Assembly: GCA_035512775.1 (NCBI GenBank)
Contig: DATKDI010000055.1
Coordinates: forward strand, 108,403 to 172,402
Direction: 5' to 3'
DNA length: 64,000 nt
Source of the DNA: JAJNBA01 sp035512775
Lineage (GTDB): Bacteria; Actinomycetota; UBA4738; HRBIN12
Each line of letters opens with the position of its first letter. Position 1 is the first letter of the stretch. A model generated the notes under the pieces. It was not told where the DNA came from, made no database searches, and worked only from the letters and a program-made list of their open reading frames with translations. Below, piece after piece: positions 33,390 to 42,035 of the stretch. Both the position numbers and the translations under genes were made by a program.

Positions 33390-34703
33390 ATGAAGCGGAT
33401 CAGGATCATCGGCATCATCGCCGTGCTGGCGTTGGTCGCAGCGGCATGCGGAGGTGACGAGGAGACCCCGGGCGGCACGCCCACGCCGAACGGTGCTACA
33501 GGGAGCGGCGCGCTGTCGGATTACGGGGAGAGCACCGATGCCGACCAGGCATTGGTGGACAAGGCCCTCGGCTCTGTGGAGCCGTCGGATGAGGCGAGCT
33601 GGAACATCATCCTCGCTTCCATCGCGCGAGCCACGCAAGACCTCGATCAAGCCACGATCGACAAGGCGATGGAGTGTTGGGGTAGCCAGCAGTGTGACAC
33701 CGGAACCGGTGGCGAGACGGTCATGGGCTACGCCGACGGCGGCGGGGACACGGTGAACGTCTGGCGTGCGGTGAGCCACATGGAGGCCATCCTCCAGGCA
33801 CTCACCTACGACGAGATCGGGACCATCGTGTCCACCGAGGCCGATTTCAACCCGGATCCTGCCGTCCACGCCAACGACATCAGGTTCCTGATCCAGCGAG
33901 GGGTCGACTTCATCGTCGGATACCCGGACGTGGGGGTGGCCCTCGCCGACGCGGTCAAGGAAGCCGACGCTGCGGGCATCCCGTATGTCTCGTTCTCCGC
34001 CGGCTGGGTCGGTCTCCCTGATCAGGATGGTGCCCTCACCCCCGGTGAGGACTATCTGACGGTGGTCGGTGAGGACCTGTGTGACCTCGGCAACAGCTTC
34101 GCGAAGGTACTCAACGATGGCGTCGGGGACGGCGAGGTCGCGATCCTCGGCGGGACCCCGGGCAACGCCCTGTCCCTCGGCTGGCAACGGTGCACCGTCG
34201 ATTCTCTCGCCAGTGGGCTCGATCTAGTCAACCCGCCGGCCAACAAGAACAGCACGACCGGCGACACCAGTTGGTACCCGCCCGCGATCCCCGGTGTGTA
34301 TCAAGGCTTGCTGACGACCAACCCCGACATCAAGGGCTGGGCATACGAGTACGCCGACGGGATGAACATCGGCCTGCAGACGTATGAGGATCTGGGCATA
34401 CCGGTGGAGAACCTCACCGTCGCCTTGCGCACCGACGAGCAGGACCTGTTCTGTGACTGGGCGGATCGGAACGAACCCACCTACAAGATCTGGTACTCGG
34501 CAGGTGGCAACTTCCAGTCACGGGTCGGCGTCACGGCGGCGATGCTGTCGCTCGCGGGCGCCGAGATCCCGGCTGAGGTCGTCGTGCCACACGTGATGCG
34601 CGAGGTGACGGCCGATGACTGCGATCCCGATCGGGTCGCTCCCTCCGTTTCCGGCACCTCGTTGGCGCCGGACTCGGTCCTGCAACTGATGTTCGGCGGC
34701 TGA
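33390..34703 (+). CDS. Lipoprotein solute-binding protein of the ABC importer
   Basis: A 437-residue secreted lipoprotein. The signal peptide 'IIGIIAVLALVAAACGGD' has a lipobox (VAAAC, Cys about residue 18), so it would be lipidated by Lgt and anchored outside. The mature part is a periplasmic-binding-protein type I (RbsB-like) fold: 'IRFLIQRGVDFIVGYPDVG', 'AVKEADAAGIPYVSFSAGW', 'VAILGGTPGNALSLGWQRC' and 'LTTNPDIKGWAYEYADG'. It is about 100 residues longer than classical RbsB because of an N-terminal insert with two Cys ('MECWGSQQCDTG'). A GGGAGGAGG precedes the ATG, a strong ribosome-binding site suited to an abundant protein. Confidence 0.9.
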   Translation: MKRIRIIGIIAVLALVAAACGGDEETPGGTPTPNGATGSGALSDYGESTDADQALVDKALGSVEPSDEASWNIILASIARATQDLDQATIDKAMECWGSQQCDTGTGGETVMGYADGGGDTVNVWRAVSHMEAILQALTYDEIGTIVSTEADFNPDPAVHANDIRFLIQRGVDFIVGYPDVGVALADAVKEADAAGIPYVSFSAGWVGLPDQDGALTPGEDYLTVVGEDLCDLGNSFAKVLNDGVGDGEVAILGGTPGNALSLGWQRCTVDSLASGLDLVNPPANKNSTTGDTSWYPPAIPGVYQGLLTTNPDIKGWAYEYADGMNIGLQTYEDLGIPVENLTVALRTDEQDLFCDWADRNEPTYKIWYSAGGNFQSRVGVTAAMLSLAGAEIPAEVVVPHVMREVTADDCDPDRVAPSVSGTSLAPDSVLQLMFGG

Positions 34704-36298
34704 TGAAAGGAGGCGATCTTGGAGGAGCGTCGGCCCCCGGCGGCCGGGTCCTCGAGCTGAGCAGTGTCTCCCGGCAGTTCGGGGCGGTTCGAGCGCTGAC
34801 CGATGTCAGCTTCGACTGCCGTGCCGGTGAGGTCCACGCCGTCGTCGGCGAGAACGGCTCGGGGAAGTCGACGCTCCTCGGGATCGCCAGTGGGTTCGTC
34901 GACCCCGATCTGGGGACGGTCCAGATCGGGGGCGAACCCCTCCGCCGGGACTCCCCGGCACGGGCCAGGAAGCTGGGTCTGGCCATGGCCTACCAGGACA
35001 CCTCGCTGATCCTGCCCGAACCCGTGAAGAACAATCTCTTCCTGGCGGCGCCCGAGGACCGGCGACCGCCGTTCCGGCAGCGGAAGAAGTGGGCGAGGAA
35101 GCTTCTGGCCGAGTTCGACCTCGACCTCGAGTTGTTCCCAGACGCTCCGGCAGGGTTCCTCACCCTCGCCGACCGCCAACTCTTCGAGGTGGCCAAGGCG
35201 CTCGTCACCGACCCGAAGGTGCTGCTGCTCGACGAGCCGACCACCGCGCTGGGACCGGACGAGGTGGCGGCACTGCATCGGGCCGTCGCCGCTTGCAGGG
35301 ATCGCGGTGTCGGAGTGGTCTACGTGAGTCATCGTCTGCCGGAGGTGCTCGAGATCGCCGACCGGATCACGGTCCTTCGCGACGGCAGGAACCAGGGTAC
35401 GTTCGATTCGAACGCGACGACCGAGGCGGAGCTCGTCGAGTTGATCGTCGGCCGCCCCTTCGAGGCCGCCTTCCCGCCCCCCGCCCCCCAGGCGGGTGAT
35501 CCTCGCGAGGTGCTCGTGGTCGATGGCCTCCAAGGTCAGTCGTTCGGGCCCGTCAGCTTCGCGCTGGAGAGCGGCGAGATCGTGGGGATCGCCGGCGCCG
35601 AGGGGAACGGTCAGCCACAGCTCTTCGACTGCCTGGCGGGCCGCCAGGCGCCGAAGGCGGGACGCGTCGTCTGCGACGGTAAGGAGCTGTCCCTGATCTC
35701 GACCCATGAGGCGGTGGAGGCGGGGGTGATGCTGCTGCCCGGTGATCGCAAGCACGAGGCGCTGATGCCCGTTCTCGGCGTCAGGGTGAACGCGACGATC
35801 CAGTCGTTGCGCCGGTTCTCCGTGCTCGGCCTCCTGAGGAGGCGGGCAGAGCGGCGCTCCGTCACCGACCTCGTCGAACAGCTGGAGATCCGGACACCGT
35901 CGCTCGAGCAGCCGGTCGAGTTCCTCTCTGGAGGGAATCAGCAGAAGGTCTCGGTGTCGCGCAGCTTCCTCAAGGAGCCGTCCGTGATCCTCGCCTACGA
36001 ACCGACGCAGGGCGTCGACGTCGGCTCCCGATTCGACATCTACAAGGCCCTCCGCACCCGCACCGACCGAGGGACGGCGCTGCTCGTCAAGTCGAGCGAT
36101 CCCCTCGAGCTGGCGGGGCTGTGCGATCGGGTCCTCGTGATGTCCCGGGGCCAGATCATCGAGGAGATCCCCGGCGACGAGCTCGACGAGTTGCGCATCG
36201 TCGAGGCGATGGTGCGAGGGCCAGGTCTGTCCAAAGCAGGGCGGTCGCCCCTGGGGGTTGCCATGCCCAAGGCATCCTCGGCGAACGGGGGGCCATGA
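34703..36298 (+). CDS. ABC transporter ATP-binding protein with two nucleotide-binding domains
   Basis: A 531-residue RbsA/MglA-like double ATPase. The first domain has Walker A 'VVGENGSGKSTLLGIASG' (about 49-66), a degenerate signature 'LTLADRQLFEVAKAL' and Walker B 'KVLLLDEPTTALGPDE'. The second has a degenerate Walker A 'GIAGAEGNGQPQLFDCL', signature 'FLSGGNQQKVSVSRSFLK' and 'VILAYEPTQGVDVGSRFDI'. One canonical and one degenerate site is the rule for this family. The ATG shares a base with the upstream stop (TGATG), and its own stop overlaps the fusion gene by 4 nt. Confidence 0.92.
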   Translation: MKGGDLGGASAPGGRVLELSSVSRQFGAVRALTDVSFDCRAGEVHAVVGENGSGKSTLLGIASGFVDPDLGTVQIGGEPLRRDSPARARKLGLAMAYQDTSLILPEPVKNNLFLAAPEDRRPPFRQRKKWARKLLAEFDLDLELFPDAPAGFLTLADRQLFEVAKALVTDPKVLLLDEPTTALGPDEVAALHRAVAACRDRGVGVVYVSHRLPEVLEIADRITVLRDGRNQGTFDSNATTEAELVELIVGRPFEAAFPPPAPQAGDPREVLVVDGLQGQSFGPVSFALESGEIVGIAGAEGNGQPQLFDCLAGRQAPKAGRVVCDGKELSLISTHEAVEAGVMLLPGDRKHEALMPVLGVRVNATIQSLRRFSVLGLLRRRAERRSVTDLVEQLEIRTPSLEQPVEFLSGGNQQKVSVSRSFLKEPSVILAYEPTQGVDVGSRFDIYKALRTRTDRGTALLVKSSDPLELAGLCDRVLVMSRGQIIEEIPGDELDELRIVEAMVRGPGLSKAGRSPLGVAMPKASSANGGP

Positions 36299-38748
36299 GC
36301 GCGCGCACCGAGGCTGCCCGACGCGCCGTCCGGAAGGTCATCCGCGACGCTCGCGACAAGAACAAATGGCGCAAGATCGTCAGGTTCCGACTCTGGATGC
36401 CGGTGGTGCTGCAGATCCTGCTGGTCGCGGCGCTGCTGTGGTATACGAACTCGCGGTTCCCCGGCTTCGTCAACGCCACCAACGTCAAACAGATCCTGAT
36501 CCTGGCGCTCCCCTTGATCGTGGCGGCCATGGCGCAGAACCATGCGCTCCTCGTCGGGTATCTCGATCTCTCCGTCGGCGGCATGATCAGCCTCGGTGTG
36601 GTGACGGCCTCCTTCTTGATCGGCGCCGAGGCCTCCGTCTCCGACATCGGGATCGGGATCGGCGTCATCCTGCTCATCGGCGTCGCCCTCGGCCTCGTGA
36701 ACGCGGGCTTGGTCCGAGGGCTCAAGGTCCCCTCGATCATCGCCACCCTGGCCACGTTGAGCATCCTGAACGGGATCTCACTGACCATGCGGCCGACGGC
36801 GCAAGGGGTGATCAGCCCCGACGTCGTTTCCGTGCTTACGACGAGTGTCGGACCGATCCCCGTCGCATTCATCGTCGTCGTCGCCCTGGCGGGTCTCGCC
36901 GATCTCTGGCTTCATGCTTCCGGGTCAGGACTGCAGCTGAGGGCGGTCGGCTTCGACGAGCGGTCGGCGAAACGCGGCGGCGTCAGCACCAACTGGCTTC
37001 GGGTCCGGGCCCTCCTCTTGTCGGCCGTGCTGGCGGCGGTGGCTTCGTTCTTCGTCATGGCCCGATCCCCGATCGGTAACGCAACGGTCGGCTCGACGTT
37101 CGCCCTGAACAGCATCACCGCCGCCGTCCTCGGCGGCGCGTCCCTCGCAGGTGGCAGGACCACGTTCATCGGTGGGACGGTGGCTGCCATCCTCCTCGCG
37201 CTCATCCTCACCGTCTTGCCGTACCTCGGTCTGTCACCGAACGACGGACCGATGATCATCGGCCTCCTGGTCCTGATCGGGATCGTGCTCTTCCAGCTCG
37301 GCGACATCAAAGAGCTGGTGAAACGGAACTACAAGCGAGGCAGGCGTCTGGTGGTCGGCAGCCGCCCGCCGAAGGCCGCCAGCCTTCCCGCCTTCTATCC
37401 CGTCGGAACCGACTTCGGCGCCATGCCCACCGGGAGGACGTTGATCCAGGGTGGGACCGTTCTGAGTCTGGACCCCGCGCTCGGCGACTTCACCACGGGG
37501 GACGTGCTGATCGAAGGGGACACGATCCTCGCCGTCGGCCCCGGTCTGGCCAACGGAGAGGTTGAGATGATCGACGCTTCGGGCATGATCGTGATGCCGG
37601 GATTCGTCGACTCCCACCGTCACATCTGGGAGGGGCTCCTCCGGAACATCGGGACCGACGTTCCCCTGGAAGGACGGTCCAGCTACATCTCGTTCGTCTT
37701 GCACAAGCTGGCGCCCGCCTTCCGGCCGGAGGACGCGTACATCGGCGACCTGCTCTCGGCACTCGGCGCGATCGACGCCGGCGTCACGACGCTGCTCGAC
37801 TGGTCGCACATCCAGGGTTCGCCCGCACACACGGACGCGGTGATCCAGGCGCTGAAGGACTCCGGGTTGCGCGCCGTCTTCGCCTACGGGTTCCCCTGGT
37901 GGGGGAAGTGGGAGGAGCGCCAGCCCAGCTGGTTCGTCCGCGCGGCGACGGAGCATTTCTCGACGAAGGACCAGATGCTGACGCTCGCACTGGCGGCACC
38001 GGGGCCCGAGTTCACCGACTTCGAGGTCTCGCGGGATCACTGGAAGCTCGCCCGCGAGGCGGGCGCCCGGATCACGACCCACGTCGGCGTCGGGAGCTAC
38101 GGACAGGACGCCAAGGTCCAGGAGATGGGCGAGGCGGGGCTGCTCGGCCCGGACACGACGTACATCCACTGCACCACGCTGAACGACACCGAGATCCAGA
38201 TGATCGTGGACACCGGGGGCACGGTGTCCCTGGCCTCACCGGTCGAGATGATGATGGGCCACGGGATGCCCCCGATCCAGAAGTTCCTCGACCGAGGGCT
38301 TCGCCCGAGCCTGAGCGTCGACGTCGAGACGAACGTACCCGCCGACATGTTCAACCAGATGCGCTCCGTGCTGGCCCTGCAACGGGCGCTGGCTTCCGCC
38401 GAGGACAAGCCGCCTCTCTCCCCGGGCGAGGTCCTCGCCTGCGCGACGATCGAGGGTGCCCGCGCGAACGGGCTCGACGCGACGGTCGGCTCACTCACGC
38501 CGGGCAAGAAGGCGGACGTCATCCTGCTGCGGACGGATCGGATGAACGTGACGCCGTTGAACGACCCCGCGACCGCGGTCGTCGCCGGGATGGATACCGG
38601 CAACGTGGACACCGTCTTGATCGGCGGCCGGGTGATGAAACGGCACGGCACATTGCTCCACGTCGACTGGCCGGCGGTGAAACGGATGGCCACTGAATCG
38701 AGGGACCACGTCGTTGCCAGATCGGGCTTCAAGCTGCCGAGCATCTGA
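36295..38748 (+). CDS. ABC permease-amidohydrolase fusion protein
   Basis: A single 817-residue frame joining two normally separate proteins. Residues 1-345 are an RbsC-type permease with about ten helices ('VGYLDLSVGGMISLGVVTAS', 'GLQLRAVGFDERSAKRGGVS', 'AAVLGGASLAGGRTTFIGG'). Residues 346-376 are a basic, Pro-containing linker, and 377-817 are a complete amidohydrolase: 'GFVDSHRHIWEGLLRNIG' (HxH), 'RITTHVGVGS', 'TYIHCTTLNDTE', and 'SLSVDVETN' with the metal Asp. No stop or frame change separates the halves, and no ribosome-binding site precedes the internal ATG at 37423. Since RbsC C termini face the cytosol, the enzyme would sit at the channel exit. The start overlaps the ATPase stop (ATGA). 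Confidence 0.88.
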   Translation: MSARTEAARRAVRKVIRDARDKNKWRKIVRFRLWMPVVLQILLVAALLWYTNSRFPGFVNATNVKQILILALPLIVAAMAQNHALLVGYLDLSVGGMISLGVVTASFLIGAEASVSDIGIGIGVILLIGVALGLVNAGLVRGLKVPSIIATLATLSILNGISLTMRPTAQGVISPDVVSVLTTSVGPIPVAFIVVVALAGLADLWLHASGSGLQLRAVGFDERSAKRGGVSTNWLRVRALLLSAVLAAVASFFVMARSPIGNATVGSTFALNSITAAVLGGASLAGGRTTFIGGTVAAILLALILTVLPYLGLSPNDGPMIIGLLVLIGIVLFQLGDIKELVKRNYKRGRRLVVGSRPPKAASLPAFYPVGTDFGAMPTGRTLIQGGTVLSLDPALGDFTTGDVLIEGDTILAVGPGLANGEVEMIDASGMIVMPGFVDSHRHIWEGLLRNIGTDVPLEGRSSYISFVLHKLAPAFRPEDAYIGDLLSALGAIDAGVTTLLDWSHIQGSPAHTDAVIQALKDSGLRAVFAYGFPWWGKWEERQPSWFVRAATEHFSTKDQMLTLALAAPGPEFTDFEVSRDHWKLAREAGARITTHVGVGSYGQDAKVQEMGEAGLLGPDTTYIHCTTLNDTEIQMIVDTGGTVSLASPVEMMMGHGMPPIQKFLDRGLRPSLSVDVETNVPADMFNQMRSVLALQRALASAEDKPPLSPGEVLACATIEGARANGLDATVGSLTPGKKADVILLRTDRMNVTPLNDPATAVVAGMDTGNVDTVLIGGRVMKRHGTLLHVDWPAVKRMATESRDHVVARSGFKLPSI

Positions 38749-38769
38749 TGAAGAGGAGATGAAGAGGAG
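38748..38769 (+). repeat. 11-bp tandem duplication carrying a ribosome-binding site
   Basis: ATGAAGAGGAG occurs twice in tandem directly after the fusion-gene stop, doubling both an AGGAG sequence and an ATG, just before the M24 gene. The first ATGs are followed by short frames only. Confidence 0.7.
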
Positions 38770-40044
38770 ATGAGGGATATGACGATGACGACGGACGGGT
38801 TCCCGGTGGCGACGACCCCTTCCCCGGGTATCGCCGGCGTCGACTGGGAGGTCCGCGTCGACTTCGAACGTCTCCGCACCTACCGCCTCGACCGCACCAG
38901 GGAAGCGCTCGAGGCGTCCGAGCTGGGTGCGCTGCTCCTGTTCGACACGAGCAACATCCGGTACGTCACCGCGACGCAGATCGGCTATTGGGCGTTCAAC
39001 AAAGGCGAGCGCTACGCCCTGCTCACCCGAACCGGTCGACCGCGGATCTTCGACTTCGGCTCGGCGGCCAAGGCCCACCGCCTGCAGCTCCCCCACCTCT
39101 ACGACGAGACGAACTCCGTCGGCGGCAACACAGGGCTTCAGGGGGCGATCCATCCTCGAGTCGGCTTGCAGGCGCGCGCGGTCCAGGAGATCAAGTCGAT
39201 CATGGCCGAGGAAGGGGTCGGCGACATGCCGCTCGGCGTGGATGTCGCCGAGACCTCCATCTTCCTCGAGCTCATGAACGCGGGGGTCGAGGTCCGTGAC
39301 GGGCAACAGGTGATGGCCGACGCTCGCGAGATCAAGAGCCCGGACGAGATCATGCTGCTCACGCAGGCGTGCGCGATGGTCGACGGCGTCTACCAGGACA
39401 TCTTCGAGGCGCTCAAGCCCGGGGTCCGGGAGAGCGACATCGTCGCTCTGGCGCACGCCCGTCTCTTCGAGATGGGCTCGGAGTTCGTCGAAGCCATCAA
39501 CTCGATCGCCGGTGAGCGGTGCAGTCCGCACCCTCATGTCTTCTCCGATCGGATCATCCGGCCGGGCGACCAGGCCTATTTCGACATCATCCACGTCTTC
39601 AACGGCTACCGGACGTGCTACTACCGCACCTTCGTCGTCGGCCGGGCGACGCAGGCGCAGCGCGACGCGTTCGCCCGGTCGCGGGAGTGGATGGATGCCG
39701 CGATCGACCTCGTGAAGCCCGGCGTCTCCACCGACCAGATCGCGGCGGTGTGGCCCAAGGCCGAGGAGTTCGGGTTCTCAGACGAGATGGATGCGTTCGG
39801 GTTGCAGTTCGGCCACGGCGTCGGCGTCGCCCTGCATGAGCGACCGATCATCACGAGGCTGAACTCGTTCGTGGATCCGCTCGAGATCAAGGAGGGCATG
39901 CTCTTCGCGCTCGAGACGTACTGTCCCGCCACCGACGGAATATCGGCCGCGCGGATCGAGGAAGAGGTCGTCGTCACCGCGGACGGCTGTCGCGTGATCA
40001 CGTTGTTCCCCTGCGACGAGCTCATGGTCGCGAACGAGTACTGA
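38770..40044 (+). CDS. M24 (pita-bread fold) hydrolase with altered metal site
   Basis: A 424-residue protein of the creatinase/Xaa-Pro peptidase/methionine aminopeptidase fold. The N-terminal creatinase-type domain spans about 25-180, and the catalytic domain follows ('AREIKSPDEIMLLTQACAMV', 'GDQAYFDIIHVFNGYRTC', 'FGHGVGVALHERP', 'LFALETYCPA', 'ARIEEEVVVTADG'). Of the five metal ligands, the first Asp, the His and both Glu are visible, but the second Asp (normally in sDxTRTF) reads 'TCYYRTF', so it is replaced. The protein may be a metal-independent creatinase-like C-N hydrolase or a DddP-type lyase. The start may be the ATG at 38779, better spaced from GAGGG. Confidence 0.8.
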   Translation: MRDMTMTTDGFPVATTPSPGIAGVDWEVRVDFERLRTYRLDRTREALEASELGALLLFDTSNIRYVTATQIGYWAFNKGERYALLTRTGRPRIFDFGSAAKAHRLQLPHLYDETNSVGGNTGLQGAIHPRVGLQARAVQEIKSIMAEEGVGDMPLGVDVAETSIFLELMNAGVEVRDGQQVMADAREIKSPDEIMLLTQACAMVDGVYQDIFEALKPGVRESDIVALAHARLFEMGSEFVEAINSIAGERCSPHPHVFSDRIIRPGDQAYFDIIHVFNGYRTCYYRTFVVGRATQAQRDAFARSREWMDAAIDLVKPGVSTDQIAAVWPKAEEFGFSDEMDAFGLQFGHGVGVALHERPIITRLNSFVDPLEIKEGMLFALETYCPATDGISAARIEEEVVVTADGCRVITLFPCDELMVANEY

Positions 40045-40064
40045 GGCGAGGAGATAGGGACGAG

Positions 40065-41063
40065 ATGGTGGACACGATCCAAGATGCGGACCTCGACACG
40101 AGGCTGTCGATCTATCGGATGATGCAGGAGGGCCGCCTGTTCGAGAAGCGCGCCCAGGACCTGTTCCTCGAGGGGCTCGTGAAGGGAACCTCGCACCTCG
40201 GGATAGGGCAGGAGGCCGTCGCCGCCGGTTTCGCCGCCACGCTCGAACCGGAGGATCTCGTGTTCTGCACGTACCGGGGTCATGTGCACACGTTGCTACG
40301 CGGCGCGCCGATGGGGGCGTTGATGGCGGAGCTGCTGGGCCGCGCGAACGGGATCTGCGGCGGCAAGGGTGGATCGATGCACCTCACGGACGTCGCGCAC
40401 GGTGCGATGGGCTCCTACGCGATCGTCGGGGCCCACATGCCGATCGCCGCGGGCGCCGCGTGGGCCGCGAAGGCGCGCGGGACGGGACAGGTCGCCGTGT
40501 GCTTCTTCGGCGACGGGACGACCAACATCGGCACGTTCCACGAGGCGCTCAACATGGCGGCCGTCTGGAAGCTCCCGGTCGTGTTCGTCTGCGAGAACAA
40601 CCTCTACATGGAATACACGGCCATCCGTGACGTCACCGCGGTCGAGCATCCGGCTGCGGATCGAGCGTCCGCCTACGGCCTGGAGTCGATCCTCATCGAC
40701 GGGAACGACGCCGACGCGGTGCACGCCGTCGCGGTCCGAACCGTTGGGCGGGCGCGAGCCGGCGAGGGCCCCTCCCTGGTCGAGGCCGTCACGTACCGGC
40801 ACGGCGGGCACTCGCGAGCCGACCCCGGGAAGTACCGACCCACCGAGGAGGTCGAGGAGTGGCTGCGCCGCGACCCCATCCCGCTGTATCGCGAACGACT
40901 CCTGGCCGCGGGGGCCGACGAAGCGACGTTGCAGGGCATCGAGCGCGACGTGCGAGACGCGGTCGACCGCGCGACCGAGGAGGCTCGCGAGGGGCCGTTC
41001 CCCGATCCCGGAACGCTCGAGACGGAGCTGTGGGCCGACGGAGGCGCCGCATGGCGGAACTGA
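40065..41063 (+). CDS. Thiamine-diphosphate-dependent dehydrogenase E1 alpha subunit
   Basis: A 332-residue E1 alpha of the pyruvate/acetoin/branched-chain keto-acid dehydrogenase group. The TPP motif runs from 'FFGDGTTNIGTFHEALNM' (GDG about 149-151) to 'VCENNLYMEYT' (NN about 178-179). 'GTSHLGIGQEAVAAGFAA', 'RGHVHTLLRGAPMG' and 'CGGKGGSMHL' match the acetoin-dehydrogenase-like branch. It overlaps the E1 beta gene by 13 nt. It would decarboxylate a 2-keto acid or cleave an acyloin made from the operon's substrate. No E2 is in the operon. Confidence 0.9.
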   Translation: MVDTIQDADLDTRLSIYRMMQEGRLFEKRAQDLFLEGLVKGTSHLGIGQEAVAAGFAATLEPEDLVFCTYRGHVHTLLRGAPMGALMAELLGRANGICGGKGGSMHLTDVAHGAMGSYAIVGAHMPIAAGAAWAAKARGTGQVAVCFFGDGTTNIGTFHEALNMAAVWKLPVVFVCENNLYMEYTAIRDVTAVEHPAADRASAYGLESILIDGNDADAVHAVAVRTVGRARAGEGPSLVEAVTYRHGGHSRADPGKYRPTEEVEEWLRRDPIPLYRERLLAAGADEATLQGIERDVRDAVDRATEEAREGPFPDPGTLETELWADGGAAWRN

Positions 41064-42025
41064 CGTATCGCGAGGCCGTGGCACGTGCCATCGGGCAGGA
41101 GATGGAGCGCGATCCCACCGTGTACTTCCTCGGGGAAGACGTCGCCGCCGCAGGAGGGGTCTTCAAGACGACCGAGGGACTCCTCGAACGGTTCGGGCCC
41201 GAGCGCGTCCGCGACACCCCGATCAGTGAGCAGGCCATCATCGGGGCCGCGATGGGAGCCGCGATGAACGGGCTCCGGCCGATCGCGGAGCTGATGTTCA
41301 GCGACTTCTTCGCGGTGTGCTGGGACATGGTCGCGAACCAGATCGCGAAGACCCGGTACATGACCAACGGGCAGGTCGAGCTGCCGATCGTGATCCGTAC
41401 CGCGAACGGGGGCGGTGTGCGATTCGGCGCGCAGCATTCCCAGAGCGTCGAGACGTGGATGATGGCGATCCCGGGACTGAAGGTCGTCGTCCCCTCCACC
41501 CCGGTCGACATGATCGGGTTGTTCGCCGCGGCCGTGCGCGACCCGGATCCCGTGATCGTCGTCGAGCCCAAGGTGCTTTACGCGTCGAAGGGCGACGTGC
41601 CGGACGGGGAGATCCTGGACCGCCTCGGGGAGGCACGCACCGTGCGGGAGGGTGGAGACGTCACGATCTGCGCGATCGGCGCGATGGTTCCAAAGGCGCT
41701 CGAGGCGGCGGGACGGCTGGCCGACGACGGGGTCGCGGCTGACGTGATCGACGTGCGGTCGTTGGTCCCGCTCGACGTTCGCGCGATCGCGGACTCCGTG
41801 GAGCGAACCGGACATCTCGTGACGGTCGAGGAGAACCCGCGGCTGTGCGGCTGGGGGGCCGAGATCGCGTCCATCATGGCCGACGAGAAGTTCTATGCCC
41901 TGGACGGTCCGATCGTTCGCGTGACGACGCCGCACCTGCCGCTGCCGTCCGCCGACGTGCTGGAGGATGCGGCGATCCCCTCGGTCGATCGCATCATCGA
42001 CGGCGTGCGGCGCTCGCTGGGATGA
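41051..42025 (+). CDS. Thiamine-diphosphate-dependent dehydrogenase E1 beta subunit
   Basis: A 324-residue E1 beta subunit with 'AELTYREAVARAIGQEMERD', 'YFLGEDVAAAGGVFKTTEGL', 'RDTPISEQAIIGAAMGAAMN', 'GAQHSQSVETWMMAIPGLKV' and 'GHLVTVEENPRLCGWGAEIA', all typical. It forms the heterotetramer with the preceding alpha subunit. The ATG at 41051 lies inside the alpha gene. A lipoamide-dehydrogenase-like gene exists at 61.6 kb, but the E2 acyltransferase is absent from the window, so the partner complex is incomplete here. Confidence 0.9.
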   Translation: MAELTYREAVARAIGQEMERDPTVYFLGEDVAAAGGVFKTTEGLLERFGPERVRDTPISEQAIIGAAMGAAMNGLRPIAELMFSDFFAVCWDMVANQIAKTRYMTNGQVELPIVIRTANGGGVRFGAQHSQSVETWMMAIPGLKVVVPSTPVDMIGLFAAAVRDPDPVIVVEPKVLYASKGDVPDGEILDRLGEARTVREGGDVTICAIGAMVPKALEAAGRLADDGVAADVIDVRSLVPLDVRAIADSVERTGHLVTVEENPRLCGWGAEIASIMADEKFYALDGPIVRVTTPHLPLPSADVLEDAAIPSVDRIIDGVRRSLG

Positions 42026-42035
42026 GAGGCGCCCG

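Noticed and set aside
36121..36294. Upstream extension of the fusion gene to an earlier ATG.
   Set aside because: It would lie inside the ATPase gene in another frame; the ATG at 36295 gives the usual 4-nt overlap and the correct permease N terminus.
37345..37425. The fusion between permease and amidohydrolase being two genes with a hidden start.
   Set aside because: No stop codon in frame and no Shine-Dalgarno or TANNNT at the proper spacing before ATG 37423, so one polypeptide is the simplest reading; still open to read-level checking.
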